Notes under the pieces: generated by a model | Database searches by the model: none | What the model was told of the DNA's origin: nothing | Seen by the model: the letters and a program-made list of their open reading frames with translations, nothing else | Translations under genes and position numbers: made by a program | Assembly: GCA_001023535.1 (NCBI GenBank) | Contig: CP011020.1 | Coordinates: forward strand, 832,596-896,595 | Source: Pseudomonas chlororaphis | GTDB taxonomy: Bacteria; Pseudomonadota; Gammaproteobacteria; Pseudomonadales; Pseudomonadaceae | DNA length: 64,000 nt | Direction: 5' to 3' | Shown: piece by piece, positions 54,531 to 64,000 of the stretch | How the letters are laid out: each line of letters opens with the position of its first letter | Position numbering within the stretch: position 1 is the stretch's first letter

Positions 54531-54540
54531 TGCTTCTGAC

Positions 54541-55836
54541 TTAGCCCTGGACCGGCACGCCCTTGAGGTACGGCGCCGGCTCGGCTCCCAGGTTGTTGAG
54601 CATGCGCTCGCTGTACCAGTCGACGAAGTTCACCACGCCGAACTCATAGGTCTTGGAGTACGGGCCAGGCTGGTAGGCGGTGGAGTTGATGCCGCGCTGG
54701 TTTTCCTCGGCCAGGCGACGGTCCTGGTCGTTGGTGGCGTCCCAGACTTCGCGCATGCGCGCCACGTCATAGTCCACGCCTTCGACGGCGTCCTTGTGCA
54801 CCAGCCACTTGGTGGTGACCATGGTTTCCTGGGCGCTGATCGGCCACACGGTGAACACGATGATGTGGTCGCCCATGCAGTGGTTCCACGAATGCGGCAG
54901 GTGCAGGATGCGCATCGAGCCCAGGTCCGGGTTCTTGATGCGACCCATCAGCTTGGCGCAGCCTTGCTTGCCGTCCAGGGTCATCGACACGGTGCCCTTG
55001 AGCAGCGGCATGCGCACGATACGATTGCGCAGGCCAAAGCTGGCGTGGGCGTAAGGGATCTTCTCGGCTTCCCATGCGGCGGCGGACGCGGCCACGTGGT
55101 CCTTGAACGCCTGGTCGGCCCGCGGGTCGGTGACATCGTCCCATTCCAGCAGGGTCTTGAGCAGTTCCGGGTGCGAACCGCCGCAGTGGTAGCACTCGCG
55201 GTTGTTTTCCAGCACCAGCTTCCAGTTGGCCTTTTCCATCAAGGTGGTTTGCACCGCCACCTTGGTGTTTTCCATGTCGTACGGTTCCATGTAGTGGCTG
55301 AGCGTCGACAGGAAGTCATCGATGGCCGGTGGATTCTCCGCCAGGCTGATGAAGATGTAGCCGCCGGCGGTCTTCACGTTCACTGGCTTGAGGCCGTACT
55401 GCTTCATGTCGAAGTCGGCGCCCATCTCGGTGCCGGCGAACAGCAGGCGACCGTCCAGCTCGTAGGTCCACTGGTGATAATGGCAGACCAGCTTGGCCAC
55501 CTTGCCTTTGTCGCTGGTGCACAGGCGTGAACCGCGGTGGCGGCAGACGTTGTGGAAGGCATGCACCACGCCGTCGGCGCCGCGAATCACGATGATCGGG
55601 TTCTTGCCGACCTGCAGGGTCAGGTAGTTGCCCTTGGTCGGGATCTCGCAGGTCATGCCGGCGATCAACCATTCCTTCTGGAAGATCTCCTGCATGTCGA
55701 TGTCGAACAGGCGCTCGTCGCTGTAGAACGGCTGGGGCAACGAGAACGTGCGCTCGCGCTCCTGCAGCATCTGTGCGGTGGCCTTGCGTGCGGGTTCCAG
55801 CGGATCGCCCAGGCTCAGGGTTGTGGTCACGTCCAT
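54541..55836 (-). CDS. gbcA: Glycine betaine demethylase, Rieske oxygenase subunit GbcA
   Basis: This 431-residue Rieske non-haem iron oxygenase removes a methyl group from glycine betaine as formaldehyde, giving dimethylglycine. The Rieske ligands are Cys98/His100 (CRHRG) and Cys118/His121 (CHYHQW). The mononuclear iron ligands are in NNRECYHCGGSHPEL (His217, His222). ATG 55836 follows GAGGATA; the in-frame upstream extension is not supported. It is transcribed away from gbcB. In PAO1 both promoters depend on GbdR. Confidence 0.95.
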   Translation of the reverse strand: MDVTTTLSLGDPLEPARKATAQMLQERERTFSLPQPFYSDERLFDIDMQEIFQKEWLIAGMTCEIPTKGNYLTLQVGKNPIIVIRGADGVVHAFHNVCRHRGSRLCTSDKGKVAKLVCHYHQWTYELDGRLLFAGTEMGADFDMKQYGLKPVNVKTAGGYIFISLAENPPAIDDFLSTLSHYMEPYDMENTKVAVQTTLMEKANWKLVLENNRECYHCGGSHPELLKTLLEWDDVTDPRADQAFKDHVAASAAAWEAEKIPYAHASFGLRNRIVRMPLLKGTVSMTLDGKQGCAKLMGRIKNPDLGSMRILHLPHSWNHCMGDHIIVFTVWPISAQETMVTTKWLVHKDAVEGVDYDVARMREVWDATNDQDRRLAEENQRGINSTAYQPGPYSKTYEFGVVNFVDWYSERMLNNLGAEPAPYLKGVPVQG

Positions 55837-56117
55837 CGTTGTATCCTCATGGCCATCTGTGTGGCCGGCGAAATGACTAATCGGTTGTGCTACGCAAGGC
55901 AGAAAACGTTGTTTGTCTGTTGGGGCGAGTGTGGGGCCGCGCAGGGGGCGAACCTTATCCATGGGCGACATGGCCCAATCTGTTCCCGACGCGCAAGCCC
56001 CGGTGGTTGGGGGCTGGTCGCGATAAGTATGTCAATGTCGCGAATAGGTAAACGGCGGTGCCGGGGCCTGCGCACAATCGCCAACATGAAGGCCGGCAGT
56101 CGGCCGTGGAGATGAGC
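55837..56117. promoter_or_regulatory. Divergent promoter region gbcA / gbcB
   Basis: This 281-bp intergenic region is expected, from PAO1, to carry GbdR sites. I see no strong palindrome or intrinsic terminator. Confidence 0.5.
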
Positions 56118-57218
56118 ATGTCCAATAATTTCCTGAACCCGGTCACCACCCAGACCTGGGCCAATGGCCGACATATCGTGCGGTGCGTCAAAGTCATCCA
56201 GGAAACCTGGGATGTGCGTACGTTCTGTTTCATGGCCGACCAGCCGATCATGTTCTTTTTCAAGCCGGGGCAGTTCGTCACCCTGGAGCTGGAGATCGAA
56301 GGCCAGCCGGTCATGCGCTCCTACACCATCTCCAGTTCGCCGTCGGTGCCCTACAGTTTCTCGGTGACCATCAAGCGCGTGCCGGGCGGCAAGGTCTCGA
56401 ACTGGCTGCATGACACCCTGCATGAGGGCCAGGAGCTGGCAGTGCACGGGCCGGTGGGGCTGTTCAATGCCATCGACTTCTCCGCCCCGAAAGTCCTCTA
56501 CCTCAGCGGCGGCGTCGGCATTACCCCGGTGATGTCCATGGCGCGCTGGTACTACGACACCAATGCCAACGTCGACATGGTGTTCATCCACAGTGCCCGT
56601 TCGCCCAAGGACATCATCTACCACCGCGAGCTGGAGCACATGGCGTCGCGGATCGACAACTTCAGCCTGCACCTGATTTGTGAGAAGCATGGCCTGGGCG
56701 AGCCTTGGGCCGGTTATCGTGGCTACCTGAACCACAAGATGCTGGAGCTGATGGCGCCGGACTTCATGGAGCGCGAGGTGTTCTGCTGCGGCCCGACGCC
56801 GTACATGAACGCGGTCAAGCGCTTGCTGGAGAGTGCCGGCTTCGACATGAAGCGTTATCACGAGGAATCCTTCGGCGCCACGCCGCCGGAAGCCCGGGCC
56901 GACGCCGTGGAGCAAGCCGAGCAGGCCGCCGAAGCGCCCGAAGTCGATGCCGCGGACCTGCACCTGGTGGAGTTCACCTCCTCGGGCAAGAGCATTCGCG
57001 TGGCACCGGGCGAAACCGTCCATGCCGCCGCCGCCAAGCTCGGCATGATGATTCCCAAGGCCTGTGGCATGGGCATCTGCGGAACCTGCAAGGTGTTGAA
57101 GCTGGGTGGGGAAGTGGAGATGGACCACAACGGCGGCATCACCGAGGACGACGAAGCCGAAGGCTACATCCTGTCGTGCTGCAGCGTGCCGAAGGGGGAT
57201 GTGCGGATCGAGTTCTGA
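56118..57218 (+). CDS. gbcB: Glycine betaine demethylase reductase subunit GbcB
   Basis: This 366-residue reductase supplies electrons from NAD(P)H to GbcA. It has an FAD domain (MRSYTISSSPS at about 71-81), an NAD domain (YLSGGVGITPVMSMARW) and a C-terminal plant-type [2Fe-2S] ferredoxin domain with Cys316, Cys321, Cys324 and Cys354. I chose ATG 56118 because GGAG lies 6 bp upstream of it. ATG 56112, two codons earlier, is too close to that site. Confidence 0.95.
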   Translation: MSNNFLNPVTTQTWANGRHIVRCVKVIQETWDVRTFCFMADQPIMFFFKPGQFVTLELEIEGQPVMRSYTISSSPSVPYSFSVTIKRVPGGKVSNWLHDTLHEGQELAVHGPVGLFNAIDFSAPKVLYLSGGVGITPVMSMARWYYDTNANVDMVFIHSARSPKDIIYHRELEHMASRIDNFSLHLICEKHGLGEPWAGYRGYLNHKMLELMAPDFMEREVFCCGPTPYMNAVKRLLESAGFDMKRYHEESFGATPPEARADAVEQAEQAAEAPEVDAADLHLVEFTSSGKSIRVAPGETVHAAAAKLGMMIPKACGMGICGTCKVLKLGGEVEMDHNGGITEDDEAEGYILSCCSVPKGDVRIEF

Positions 57219-57249
57219 TCCGCATCTCTCAGGCAGAACGTGGTTCCTT

Positions 57250-57379
57250 GTGGCGAGGGGATTTATCCCCGCAGGGCTGCGAAGCAGCCCCCAAACAGCC
57301 GACTCGGTTAACCGGATACACTGCGTCCACAGGCTTTAGGGCTGCTTCGCAGCCCATCGGGGATAAATCCCCTCGCCAC
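57250..57379. repeat. REP doublet, 'GATTTATCCCC' type
   Basis: Inverted pair at the convergent junction between gbcB and ltaE. Confidence 0.85.
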
Positions 57380-57438
57380 AGGGTAACCATGTCCCCGGGC
57401 CAAACAGTGGTCCGGCCCGGCCTTGGGTGAATCTTTAC

Positions 57439-58479
57439 TTAGCCCGCCATCACTTCCCGGATGTCCGCCGCCAGTTCCCTTACCCGCGCCTCTTCGGTGT
57501 CCCACGAGCACATGAAGCGGGCGCCGCCCTTGCCGATGAACGTGTAGAACCGCCAGCCGCGGGCGGTGAGGGTGGTGATGGCGGCTTCCGAGAGTTGCAG
57601 GAACACGCCATTGGCCTGGACCGGGAACATCAGTTCCACGCCAGGAATGTCACTCACCAGTTGCGCCAGGAGCTGGGCGCAGTGGTTGGCGTGGCGGGCG
57701 TGCTTGAGCCAGGCGTCGTCCTGCAGCAGGCCGACCCAGGGCGCGGAGAGAAAGCGCATCTTCGAGGCCAGTTGTCCCGCCTGCTTGCAGCGGTAGTCGA
57801 AGTCTTCGGCCAGATCGTGATTGAAGAACAGGATCGCCTCGCCCACCGCCATGCCGTTTTTCGTCCCGCCGAAGCACAGCACGTCCACGCCGGCTTTCCA
57901 GGTCAGGTCGGCCGGGGAGCAGCCGAGGAAAGCGCAGGCGTTGGAAAAGCGCGCGCCGTCCATGTGCAGGTTCAGCCCCAATTCCTTGCAGGTGATGCTG
58001 ATGGCGCGGATTTCTTCCGGGGTATAGACGCTGCCGACTTCCGTGGCCTGGGTCAGGGTCACGACGCGCGGTTTGGGATAATGGATGTCCTGGCGCTTGA
58101 GGGCGATCTCGCGGATCGAGTCGGGGGTCAGCTTGCCGTTTTCGGTGCGGGCCACCAGCAGTTTGGAACCGTTGGAGAAGAACTCCGGCGCCCCGCACTC
58201 GTCGGTTTCGACGTGGGCAGTTTCCGAGCAGATCACGCTGTGGTAACTCTGGCACAGCGAGGACAGTGCCAGGGAGTTGGCCGCGGTGCCGTTGAACGCG
58301 AAGAACACTTCGCAGTCGGTTTCAAACAAGGCGCGGAAATCATCGGCGGCCCGGTGGGTCCACTCATCGTCGCCGTAGGCGCGTTGGTGGCCCTGGTTGG
58401 CTTCTTCCATGGCGGCCCAGGCTTCGGGGCAAATACCGGAATAGTTGTCGCTGGCAAACTGTTGACTCTTGTCGGTCAT
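57439..58479 (-). CDS. ltaE: Low-specificity L-threonine aldolase
   Basis: This 346-residue PLP enzyme cleaves L-threonine and L-allo-threonine to glycine and acetaldehyde. The PLP lysine is in LCFGGTKNGMAVGEA and the Asp that contacts the PLP ring is in LHMDGARFSNA. Its place between gbcB and glyA is conserved with PAO1, and it links to the same glycine pool. The start is ATG 58479, with AGGAGCAAGGCC upstream. Confidence 0.95.
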   Translation of the reverse strand: MTDKSQQFASDNYSGICPEAWAAMEEANQGHQRAYGDDEWTHRAADDFRALFETDCEVFFAFNGTAANSLALSSLCQSYHSVICSETAHVETDECGAPEFFSNGSKLLVARTENGKLTPDSIREIALKRQDIHYPKPRVVTLTQATEVGSVYTPEEIRAISITCKELGLNLHMDGARFSNACAFLGCSPADLTWKAGVDVLCFGGTKNGMAVGEAILFFNHDLAEDFDYRCKQAGQLASKMRFLSAPWVGLLQDDAWLKHARHANHCAQLLAQLVSDIPGVELMFPVQANGVFLQLSEAAITTLTARGWRFYTFIGKGGARFMCSWDTEEARVRELAADIREVMAG

Positions 58480-58675
58480 GGCCTTGCTCCTGAGGTAGAG
58501 AGTCCTGGATAAAGAGTTCCCTGAGTGGACGTCCCGGGTGGGGGCGTTCCGGGGTCGGCGCGCTTGGGTCCACGACGCCGTGTTCGATGTTGGTGCGCAC
58601 TTTACCCAAGATTAGCGGGGGAACACACCGGATGTTTCTGTCAGGAAATCACAATGTCATTGCGTCGCCTTGCCC

Positions 58676-59392
58676 ATGAGCCGACGTGACGGGGCGCTGG
58701 ATCTGCTCAAGTGGCTGGCTCTGTTGGCGATGGTGCTCGATCATCTGCGATATGTCGGTTTCTCCGCCGATTGGCTGTACGTACCGGGGCGCCTGGCATT
58801 TCCCTGGTTCTGTCTGGCGATGGCGGCAAACCTGGCGCGCATCGGCGCCAGCGCCCTGCCGTGGCGTTACCTGGGCTGGTTGCTGTTGTTCGGCGCGGTG
58901 AGTGAAGTGCCTTATCGGCTGTTCTTTCCTGAGGGGGCGACGCTCAATGTGCTGCCGACCCTGACCCTGGGCTTGCTGGTGGCGCGCAGTTGGCAGACGC
59001 CGACCCTGGAGGCGCGCGGCCTGGCGGTGGGGGCGCTGTTGTTGTCGGCGTGGTTCTCTGCGCAACTGATGTTCGGCTTCTTCGGCGTGTTGCTGCCACT
59101 GGCGTTGCTGCTGGTGATTCGCCGGCCCTGGTACTTCGCCGTGTTGCCGGGGGTGGTGTGCGTGGCGGCCAATCAGTGGCGGGCGCTTTACGGCGCGGCG
59201 TGGCTGGGCAATGCCGTGGCGCTGTGGGGGTTGGTGGCTTGCCTGCTGGCGCCAGTGCTTGGGCTGTTGCTGTTGCGACAGGCTGGTCGTATTCATCCGC
59301 CGGCGATGCGGCGTTGGGCTTATGCACTTTATCCAGCGCATTTTCTGGTTCTGCTCGTGGTTCGGCAGGTCATTACCCAAGCAATGAGATGA
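58676..59392 (+). CDS. TraX-like integral membrane protein
   Basis: This 238-residue protein has about eight membrane helices and the TraX family opening (RRDGALDLLKWLALLAMVLD). In F plasmid TraX acetylates pilin; chromosomal TraX relatives are acyltransferase-like proteins of unknown substrate. ATG 58676 has no strong binding site, and TTG 58670 is also possible. It is divergent from ltaE. Confidence 0.75.
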   Translation: MSRRDGALDLLKWLALLAMVLDHLRYVGFSADWLYVPGRLAFPWFCLAMAANLARIGASALPWRYLGWLLLFGAVSEVPYRLFFPEGATLNVLPTLTLGLLVARSWQTPTLEARGLAVGALLLSAWFSAQLMFGFFGVLLPLALLLVIRRPWYFAVLPGVVCVAANQWRALYGAAWLGNAVALWGLVACLLAPVLGLLLLRQAGRIHPPAMRRWAYALYPAHFLVLLVVRQVITQAMR

Positions 59393-59692
59393 AGGCCTGT
59401 GGCGAGGGGATTTATCCCCGTTGAGCTGCGAAGCAGCTCCCTGAATCAGTCAATCCGGTCATTCTGATACACCGTACCCGCAGGCTTGGGGGCCGCTTCG
59501 CGCCCCAGCGGGGATAAATCCCCTCGCCACAGTGATCGCGTCATACGCCATGTCGTAAACGCGCCTTTGTGTGGCGTCCATAGGCATTTGACCTGTCTGC
59601 GCCAGCCATACCATCGCTTCCAAAGGGCACGACCAAAGGGTCCGTGCCTCACCGAGACGAAAAGGCGCACCGCCGCCGCTGGGAGAGACGCG
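59393..59692. promoter_or_regulatory. Upstream region of glyA-sox
   Basis: This 300-bp region holds a 'GATTTATCCCC' REP doublet (59399-59530) and then the glyA leader. In the leader GGCACG (59626-59631) pairs with CGTGCC (59643-59648), with a partly paired centre. The hairpin sits about 45 bp before the ATG, has no T-run, and may be regulatory. Confidence 0.4.
59399..59530. repeat. REP doublet, 'GATTTATCCCC' type
   Basis: Inverted pair just after the TraX-like gene and before the glyA promoter. Confidence 0.85.
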
Positions 59693-60946
59693 ATGTTCAG
59701 CAAGCAAGACCAAATCCAAGGCTATGACGATGCACTGCTGGCGGCGATGAATGCCGAAGAGCAACGCCAGGAAGATCACATCGAGCTGATCGCGTCGGAA
59801 AACTACACCAGCAAGCGTGTGATGCAGGCCCAGGGCAGTGGCCTGACCAACAAATACGCCGAAGGCTATCCAGGCAAGCGCTACTACGGTGGCTGCGAGC
59901 ACGTCGACAAGGTCGAAGCCCTGGCCATCGAGCGCGCCAAGCAACTGTTCGGTGCCGACTACGCCAACGTCCAGCCGCACTCCGGTTCTTCGGCCAACAG
60001 CGCCGTGTACCTGGCCCTGCTGCAAGCCGGCGACACCATCCTGGGCATGAGCCTGGCCCACGGTGGTCACCTGACCCACGGCGCCAAGGTGTCGTCCTCG
60101 GGCAAGCTCTATAACGCGGTGCAGTACGGCATCGACACCACCACCGGCCTGATCGACTACGACGAAGTCGAGCGCCTGGCGGTCGAGCACAAGCCGAAAA
60201 TGATCGTTGCCGGTTTCTCGGCCTACTCCAAGACCCTCGACTTCCCGCGTTTCCGCCAGATCGCCGACAAGGTCGGTGCGCTGCTGTTCGTCGACATGGC
60301 CCACGTGGCGGGCCTGGTCGCCGCCGGCCTGTACCCGAACCCGCTGCCTTATGCCGACGTGGTCACCACCACCACCCACAAGACCCTGCGCGGTCCACGT
60401 GGCGGCCTGATCCTGGCCAAGTCCAACGAAGAGATCGAGAAGAAGCTCAACGCCGCGGTATTCCCCGGCGCCCAGGGCGGTCCGCTGATGCACGTGATCG
60501 CCGGTAAGGCCGTGTGCTTCAAGGAAGCGCTGGAGCCCGGCTTCAAGGCCTACCAGCAGCAAGTGATCGAGAATGCCCAGGCCATGGCTGGCGTGTTCAT
60601 CAAGCGCGGCTACGATGTAGTGTCCGGCGGCACCGATAACCACCTGTTCCTGGTCAGCCTGATCCGTCAGGGCCTGACCGGCAAGGACGCCGATGCCGCC
60701 CTGGGCCGCGCCCACATCACCGTCAACAAGAACGCCGTGCCGAACGACCCGCAGTCGCCATTCGTGACCTCGGGCCTGCGCATCGGTACTCCGGCGGTGA
60801 CCACTCGCGGTTTCAAGGTTTCCCAGTGCGTGACGCTGGCCGGCTGGATCTGCGACATCCTCGACAACCTCGGCGACGCCGATGTCGAAGCCAACGTCGC
60901 CCAGCAAGTGTCGGCCCTGTGCGCGGACTTCCCGGTTTATCGCTGA
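59693..60946 (+). CDS. glyA: Serine hydroxymethyltransferase of the sarcosine oxidase operon
   Basis: This 417-residue PLP enzyme interconverts glycine and serine with tetrahydrofolate. The PLP lysine is Lys230 in [14 protein letters not shown], and the N-terminal motif is [11 protein letters not shown]. It uses the methylene-tetrahydrofolate made by sarcosine oxidase to turn glycine into serine, which fits its position at the head of soxBDAG. GGGAGAGA precedes ATG 59693; a longer in-frame reading from 59486 runs through a REP and is rejected. soxB follows after 21 bp. Confidence 0.95.
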   Translation: MFSKQDQIQGYDDALLAAMNAEEQRQEDHIELIASENYTSKRVMQAQGSGLTNKYAEGYPGKRYYGGCEHVDKVEALAIERAKQLFGADYANVQPHSGSSANSAVYLALLQAGDTILGMSLAHGGHLTHGAKVSSSGKLYNAVQYGIDTTTGLIDYDEVERLAVEHKPKMIVAGFSAYSKTLDFPRFRQIADKVGALLFVDMAHVAGLVAAGLYPNPLPYADVVTTTTHKTLRGPRGGLILAKSNEEIEKKLNAAVFPGAQGGPLMHVIAGKAVCFKEALEPGFKAYQQQVIENAQAMAGVFIKRGYDVVSGGTDNHLFLVSLIRQGLTGKDADAALGRAHITVNKNAVPNDPQSPFVTSGLRIGTPAVTTRGFKVSQCVTLAGWICDILDNLGDADVEANVAQQVSALCADFPVYR

Positions 60947-60967
60947 GTCGGTTTTGGAGTAATGACT

Positions 60968-62218
60968 ATGCAACGCTATTCGGGCTTCGGCCTCTTCAAA
61001 CACTCTCTCAGCCATCACGAAAACTGGCAGCGGATGTGGCGCACGCCGACCCCGAAGAAAGTCTACGACGTGGTGATCGTCGGCGGTGGCGGGCATGGCC
61101 TGGCGACCGCCTACTACCTGGCCAAGGAACACGGCATCACCAACGTGGCCGTGGTCGAGAAGGGTTGGCTGGGCGGCGGTAACACCGCGCGCAACACCAC
61201 CATCGTGCGCTCCAACTACCTGTGGGACGAATCGGCCCACCTGTACGAGCACGCCATGAAGCTCTGGGAAGGCCTGTCCCAAGACCTGAACTACAACGTC
61301 ATGTTCTCCCAGCGCGGTGTGTACAACCTGTGCCACACCCTGCAGGACATCCGTGATTCCGAGCGCCGGGTCAACGCCAACCGCCTCAACGGCGTGGACG
61401 GCGAACTGCTCAACGCCAAGCAAGTGGCCGACGAGATCCCGTACCTGGACTGTTCGAAGAACACCCGTTACCCGGTGCTGGGCGCCACTGTCCAGCGTCG
61501 CGGCGGCGTGGCCCGTCACGATGCCGTGGCCTGGGGCTTTGCCCGTGCCGCCGACGCCTTGGGCGTGGACCTGATCCAGCAGACCGAAGTGATCGGTTTC
61601 CGGAAGGAAAACGGCGTGTGCATCGGTGTGGAAACCAACAAGGGCTTCATCGGCGCCAAACGCGTCGGCGTGGTGACCGCCGGTAACTCCGGGCACATGG
61701 CCAAGCTGGCCGGTTTCCGCCTGCCGGTCGAATCCCATCCGCTGCAAGCGCTGGTGTCCGAGCCGATCAAGCCGATCATCGACAGCGTGATCATGTCCAA
61801 CGCCGTGCACGGCTACATCAGCCAGTCCGACAAGGGCGACCTGGTGATCGGTGCCGGTATCGACGGCTGGGTCGGCTACGGCCAGCGCGGTTCGTACCCG
61901 GTGATCGAACACACCATCCAGGCCATCGTCGAGATGTTCCCGGTGCTCTCGCGGGTGCGCATGAACCGCCAGTGGGGCGGCATCGTCGACACCACGCCGG
62001 ACGCCTGCCCGATCATCTCCAAGACCCCGGTGCCGAACATGTTCTTCAACTGCGGTTGGGGCACCGGCGGCTTCAAGGCCACCCCGGGCTCGGGCAACGT
62101 GTTTGCCGCCAGCCTGGCCAAGGGTGAGATGCACCCACTGGCCGCGCCGTTTTCCATCGACCGTTTCCACAACGGCGCATTGATCGACGAACACGGCGCT
62201 GCTGCCGTCGCCCACTAA
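60968..62218 (+). CDS. soxB: Sarcosine oxidase beta subunit SoxB
   Basis: This 416-residue flavoprotein subunit of heterotetrameric sarcosine oxidase demethylates sarcosine to glycine. The FAD motif is [20 protein letters not shown] at about 35-54. The substrate/covalent-FMN region ([20 protein letters not shown]) follows at about 78-97. The [11 protein letters not shown] and [18 protein letters not shown] motifs are at the C-terminal side. I prefer ATG 60968, 8 bp after GGAG, over ATG 60962, which is only 2 bp from it. Confidence 0.95.
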   Translation: MQRYSGFGLFKHSLSHHENWQRMWRTPTPKKVYDVVIVGGGGHGLATAYYLAKEHGITNVAVVEKGWLGGGNTARNTTIVRSNYLWDESAHLYEHAMKLWEGLSQDLNYNVMFSQRGVYNLCHTLQDIRDSERRVNANRLNGVDGELLNAKQVADEIPYLDCSKNTRYPVLGATVQRRGGVARHDAVAWGFARAADALGVDLIQQTEVIGFRKENGVCIGVETNKGFIGAKRVGVVTAGNSGHMAKLAGFRLPVESHPLQALVSEPIKPIIDSVIMSNAVHGYISQSDKGDLVIGAGIDGWVGYGQRGSYPVIEHTIQAIVEMFPVLSRVRMNRQWGGIVDTTPDACPIISKTPVPNMFFNCGWGTGGFKATPGSGNVFAASLAKGEMHPLAAPFSIDRFHNGALIDEHGAAAVAH

Positions 62219-62236
62219 CAGGAAGGAGAAATCCCT

Positions 62237-62566
62237 ATGTTGCACATCTTCTGTCCTCACTGCGGCGAACTGCGCTCCGAAGAGGAATTCCATTCGTCCG
62301 GCCAGGCGCACATCCCCCGTCCACTGGACCCGAATGCCTGCACCGACGAGCAGTGGGGCGACTACATGTTCTTCCGCGACAACCCGCGCGGCCTGCACCA
62401 TGAGTTGTGGATCCACGCGGCCGGTTGCCGCCAGTACTTCAACGCGACCCGTGACACGGTGAGCTACGAAATCCTGGAAACCTACAAGATCGGCCAAAAG
62501 CCGCAATTCACCGACAAGGCTGACAGTCCGAAAGCGGCCGCACAGGCTCTGGGAGAGAAGGTATGA
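62237..62566 (+). CDS. soxD: Sarcosine oxidase delta subunit SoxD
   Basis: This 109-residue small zinc-binding subunit has Cys6 and Cys9 (FCPHCGE) and later His60/Cys64 (WIHAAGCRQ), which are likely zinc ligands. It is required for assembly of the alpha-beta-gamma-delta complex. AAGGAG lies upstream of the ATG. The stop overlaps the soxA start (ATGA), so translation is coupled. Confidence 0.95.
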   Translation: MLHIFCPHCGELRSEEEFHSSGQAHIPRPLDPNACTDEQWGDYMFFRDNPRGLHHELWIHAAGCRQYFNATRDTVSYEILETYKIGQKPQFTDKADSPKAAAQALGEKV

Positions 62567-64000
62567 GCCAGATCAATCGCCTGTCCAACGGCGGACGGAT
62601 CGACCGCAATAAAGTGCTGAGCTTCACCTTCAACGGCCAGACCTACAAAGGCTTCGAAGGCGACACCCTGGCCGCCGCATTGCTGGCCAACGGTGTCGAT
62701 ATCATTGGCCGCAGCTTCAAGTATTCCCGTCCGCGCGGCATCTTCGCCGCCGGTGCGGAAGAGCCAAACGCCGTGTTGCAGATCGGTGCCACCGAAGCCA
62801 CCCAGATCCCTAACGTGCGGGCCACGCAACAGGCGCTGTACCAGGGCCTGGTCGCCACCAGCACCAACGGCTGGCCGAACGTGAACAACGACATGATGGG
62901 CATCCTCGGCAAGGTCGGCGGCAAGCTGATGCCGCCGGGCTTCTACTACAAGACCTTCATGTATCCACAGTCGTTCTGGATGACGTACGAGAAGTACATC
63001 CGCAAGGCCGCGGGCTTGGGTCGCTCGCCGACCGAGAACGATCCGGACACCTACGACTACATGAACCGTCACTGCGACGTGCTGGTGGTCGGTGCCGGTC
63101 CTGCCGGCCTGGCTGCCGCGCTGGCAGCGGCCCGCAGCGGTGCGCGAGTGATCCTGGCAGACGAGCAGGAAGAGTTCGGCGGCAGCCTGCTCGACTCCCG
63201 CGAGAGCCTGGACGGCAAGCCGGCCACCGAATGGGTGGCGGCGGTGATCGCCGAGCTGCGTTCGATGCCGGAAGTCGTGCTGTTGCCGCGCGCCACCGTC
63301 AACGGCTACCACGACCATAACTTCCTGACCATCCACGAGCGCCTCACCGACCACCTCGGTGACCGTGCGCCGATCGGCCAGGTGCGCCAGCGCATCAACC
63401 GTGTCCGCGCCAAGCGCGTGGTGTTGGCCACCGGCGCCTGCGAGCGGCCGCTGGTCTACGGCAACAACGACGTGCCGGGCAACATGCTGGCCGGCGCGGT
63501 TTCCACCTACGTGCGTCGCTACGGCGTGGCACCGGGCAAGAAACTGGTACTGAGCACCAACAACGACCACGCCTATCGCGTGGCGCTGGACTGGTTCGAC
63601 GCCGGCCTGCAAGTGGTGGCCGTCGCCGATGCCCGTAGCAACCCACGGGGTGCGCTGGTGGAAGAGGCACGTGCCAAGGGCATCCGCATCCTCACCGGCA
63701 GCGCCGTGATCGAGGCCCGTGGCAGCAAGCGCGTGACCGGTGCCCGTGTCGCCGCGATCGACGTGCGTGCACAAAAAGTCACCAGCCCAGGCGAATGGCT
63801 GGACTGCGACCTGGTCGCCAGTTCCGGCGGCTACAGCCCGGTGGTCCACCTGGCTTCGCACCTGGGCGGCAAGCCGATCTGGCGTGAAGACATCCTCGGT
63901 TTCGTACCGGGCGAAGCACCGCAGAAGCGCGTGTGCGTCGGCGGCGTGAATGGCGTCTACGGCCTGGGCGATTCCCTGGCCGATGGTTTCGAAGGCGGCG
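62563..64000 (+). CDS. soxA: Sarcosine oxidase alpha subunit SoxA (partial, runs off the window)
   Basis: The first 479 residues of the large alpha subunit (normally about 1000) are present, with the reading frame open to the right edge. The N-terminal ferredoxin-like domain (GRSFKYSRPRGIFAAGAEEP) is followed by the NAD-binding domain, which starts CDVLVVGAGPAGLAAALAAA at about 176. VVLATGACERPLVYGNNDVP is in the middle. The missing part would contain the folate-binding GcvT-like domain. soxG is expected just beyond the window. Confidence 0.95.
   Translation, partial: MSQINRLSNGGRIDRNKVLSFTFNGQTYKGFEGDTLAAALLANGVDIIGRSFKYSRPRGIFAAGAEEPNAVLQIGATEATQIPNVRATQQALYQGLVATSTNGWPNVNNDMMGILGKVGGKLMPPGFYYKTFMYPQSFWMTYEKYIRKAAGLGRSPTENDPDTYDYMNRHCDVLVVGAGPAGLAAALAAARSGARVILADEQEEFGGSLLDSRESLDGKPATEWVAAVIAELRSMPEVVLLPRATVNGYHDHNFLTIHERLTDHLGDRAPIGQVRQRINRVRAKRVVLATGACERPLVYGNNDVPGNMLAGAVSTYVRRYGVAPGKKLVLSTNNDHAYRVALDWFDAGLQVVAVADARSNPRGALVEEARAKGIRILTGSAVIEARGSKRVTGARVAAIDVRAQKVTSPGEWLDCDLVASSGGYSPVVHLASHLGGKPIWREDILGFVPGEAPQKRVCVGGVNGVYGLGDSLADGFEGG

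Noticed and set aside
391..59530. CRISPR array from the many short repeats
   Set aside because: The repeats are palindromic REPs scattered singly or in inverted doublets between genes, without regular spacers or cas genes.
59459..62506. A 1015-codon minus-strand frame opposite glyA-soxB-soxD
   Set aside because: Shadow of three well-recognised genes; no domain and no binding site.

Overview
The window looks like a chromosomal segment of a fluorescent Pseudomonas (P. fluorescens complex). It is GC-rich and packed with three kinds of REP palindromes. From about 17 kb onward its gene order follows the choline / glycine betaine / carnitine region of P. aeruginosa PAO1 (betA-betB-betI, choVWX, sdaB, gbdR, cdh/cai, dgcA-dgcB-etf, gbcA-gbcB, ltaE, glyA, soxBDA). 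The species assignment is inferred from gene content and repeats, not from a marker gene.

Region 1 (1-17 kb) is general housekeeping and accessory content. It holds a tandem duplication of a small PL7 alginate lyase, a REC-PAS-GGDEF-EAL c-di-GMP protein, a YgjP-like metallopeptidase and a small winged-helix protein. These are followed by ElaA-type GNAT, a periplasmic solute-binding protein, YccS, a BaiN/HI0933-type flavoprotein, the DbpA helicase, an MdtD-like exporter and an overlapping TldD/PmbA-type protease pair.

Region 2 (17-34.6 kb) takes quaternary amines in and starts their breakdown. BetIBA oxidises choline to glycine betaine, and a perfect 20-bp BetI-type palindrome lies in front of betI. 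ChoXWV imports choline or betaine. SdaB deaminates serine, an end product of the route. GbdR is the betaine-sensing activator. The caiX-cdhC-cdhA-cdhB operon, followed by a gamma-butyrobetaine dioxygenase, converts gamma-butyrobetaine and carnitine to glycine betaine under divergent CdhR control.

Region 3 (34.7-38.1 kb) contains an orphan AAA-type ATPase with an AT-rich repeat-bearing promoter, DUF3010 and LprI-like genes, and a renal-type dipeptidase. Region 4 (38.3-45 kb) is the dimethylglycine demethylase cluster: a DUF5943 protein, DgcA, DgcB and a dedicated ETF pair.

Region 5 (45-54.5 kb) interrupts the betaine genes. It has a low-GC ABC transporter with an unusually compact nucleotide-binding domain. 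Next comes a 1.1-kb gene-free stretch with four perfect DnaA 9-mers in one orientation, each followed 59-60 bp later by a GATCA motif. Then comes a three-gene cassette: a 1150-residue GMC-oxidoreductase/alpha-beta-hydrolase fusion with an apparent Cys nucleophile, a membrane-anchored di-haem cytochrome c, and a metallophosphoesterase. The DnaA-box array and the cassette are the two best candidates for something undescribed.

Region 6 (54.5-64 kb) resumes betaine catabolism. GbcA/GbcB demethylate glycine betaine to dimethylglycine, DgcAB takes it to sarcosine, and SoxBDA(G) with GlyA takes sarcosine to glycine and serine. LtaE and a TraX-like membrane protein lie between. soxA runs off the right edge.
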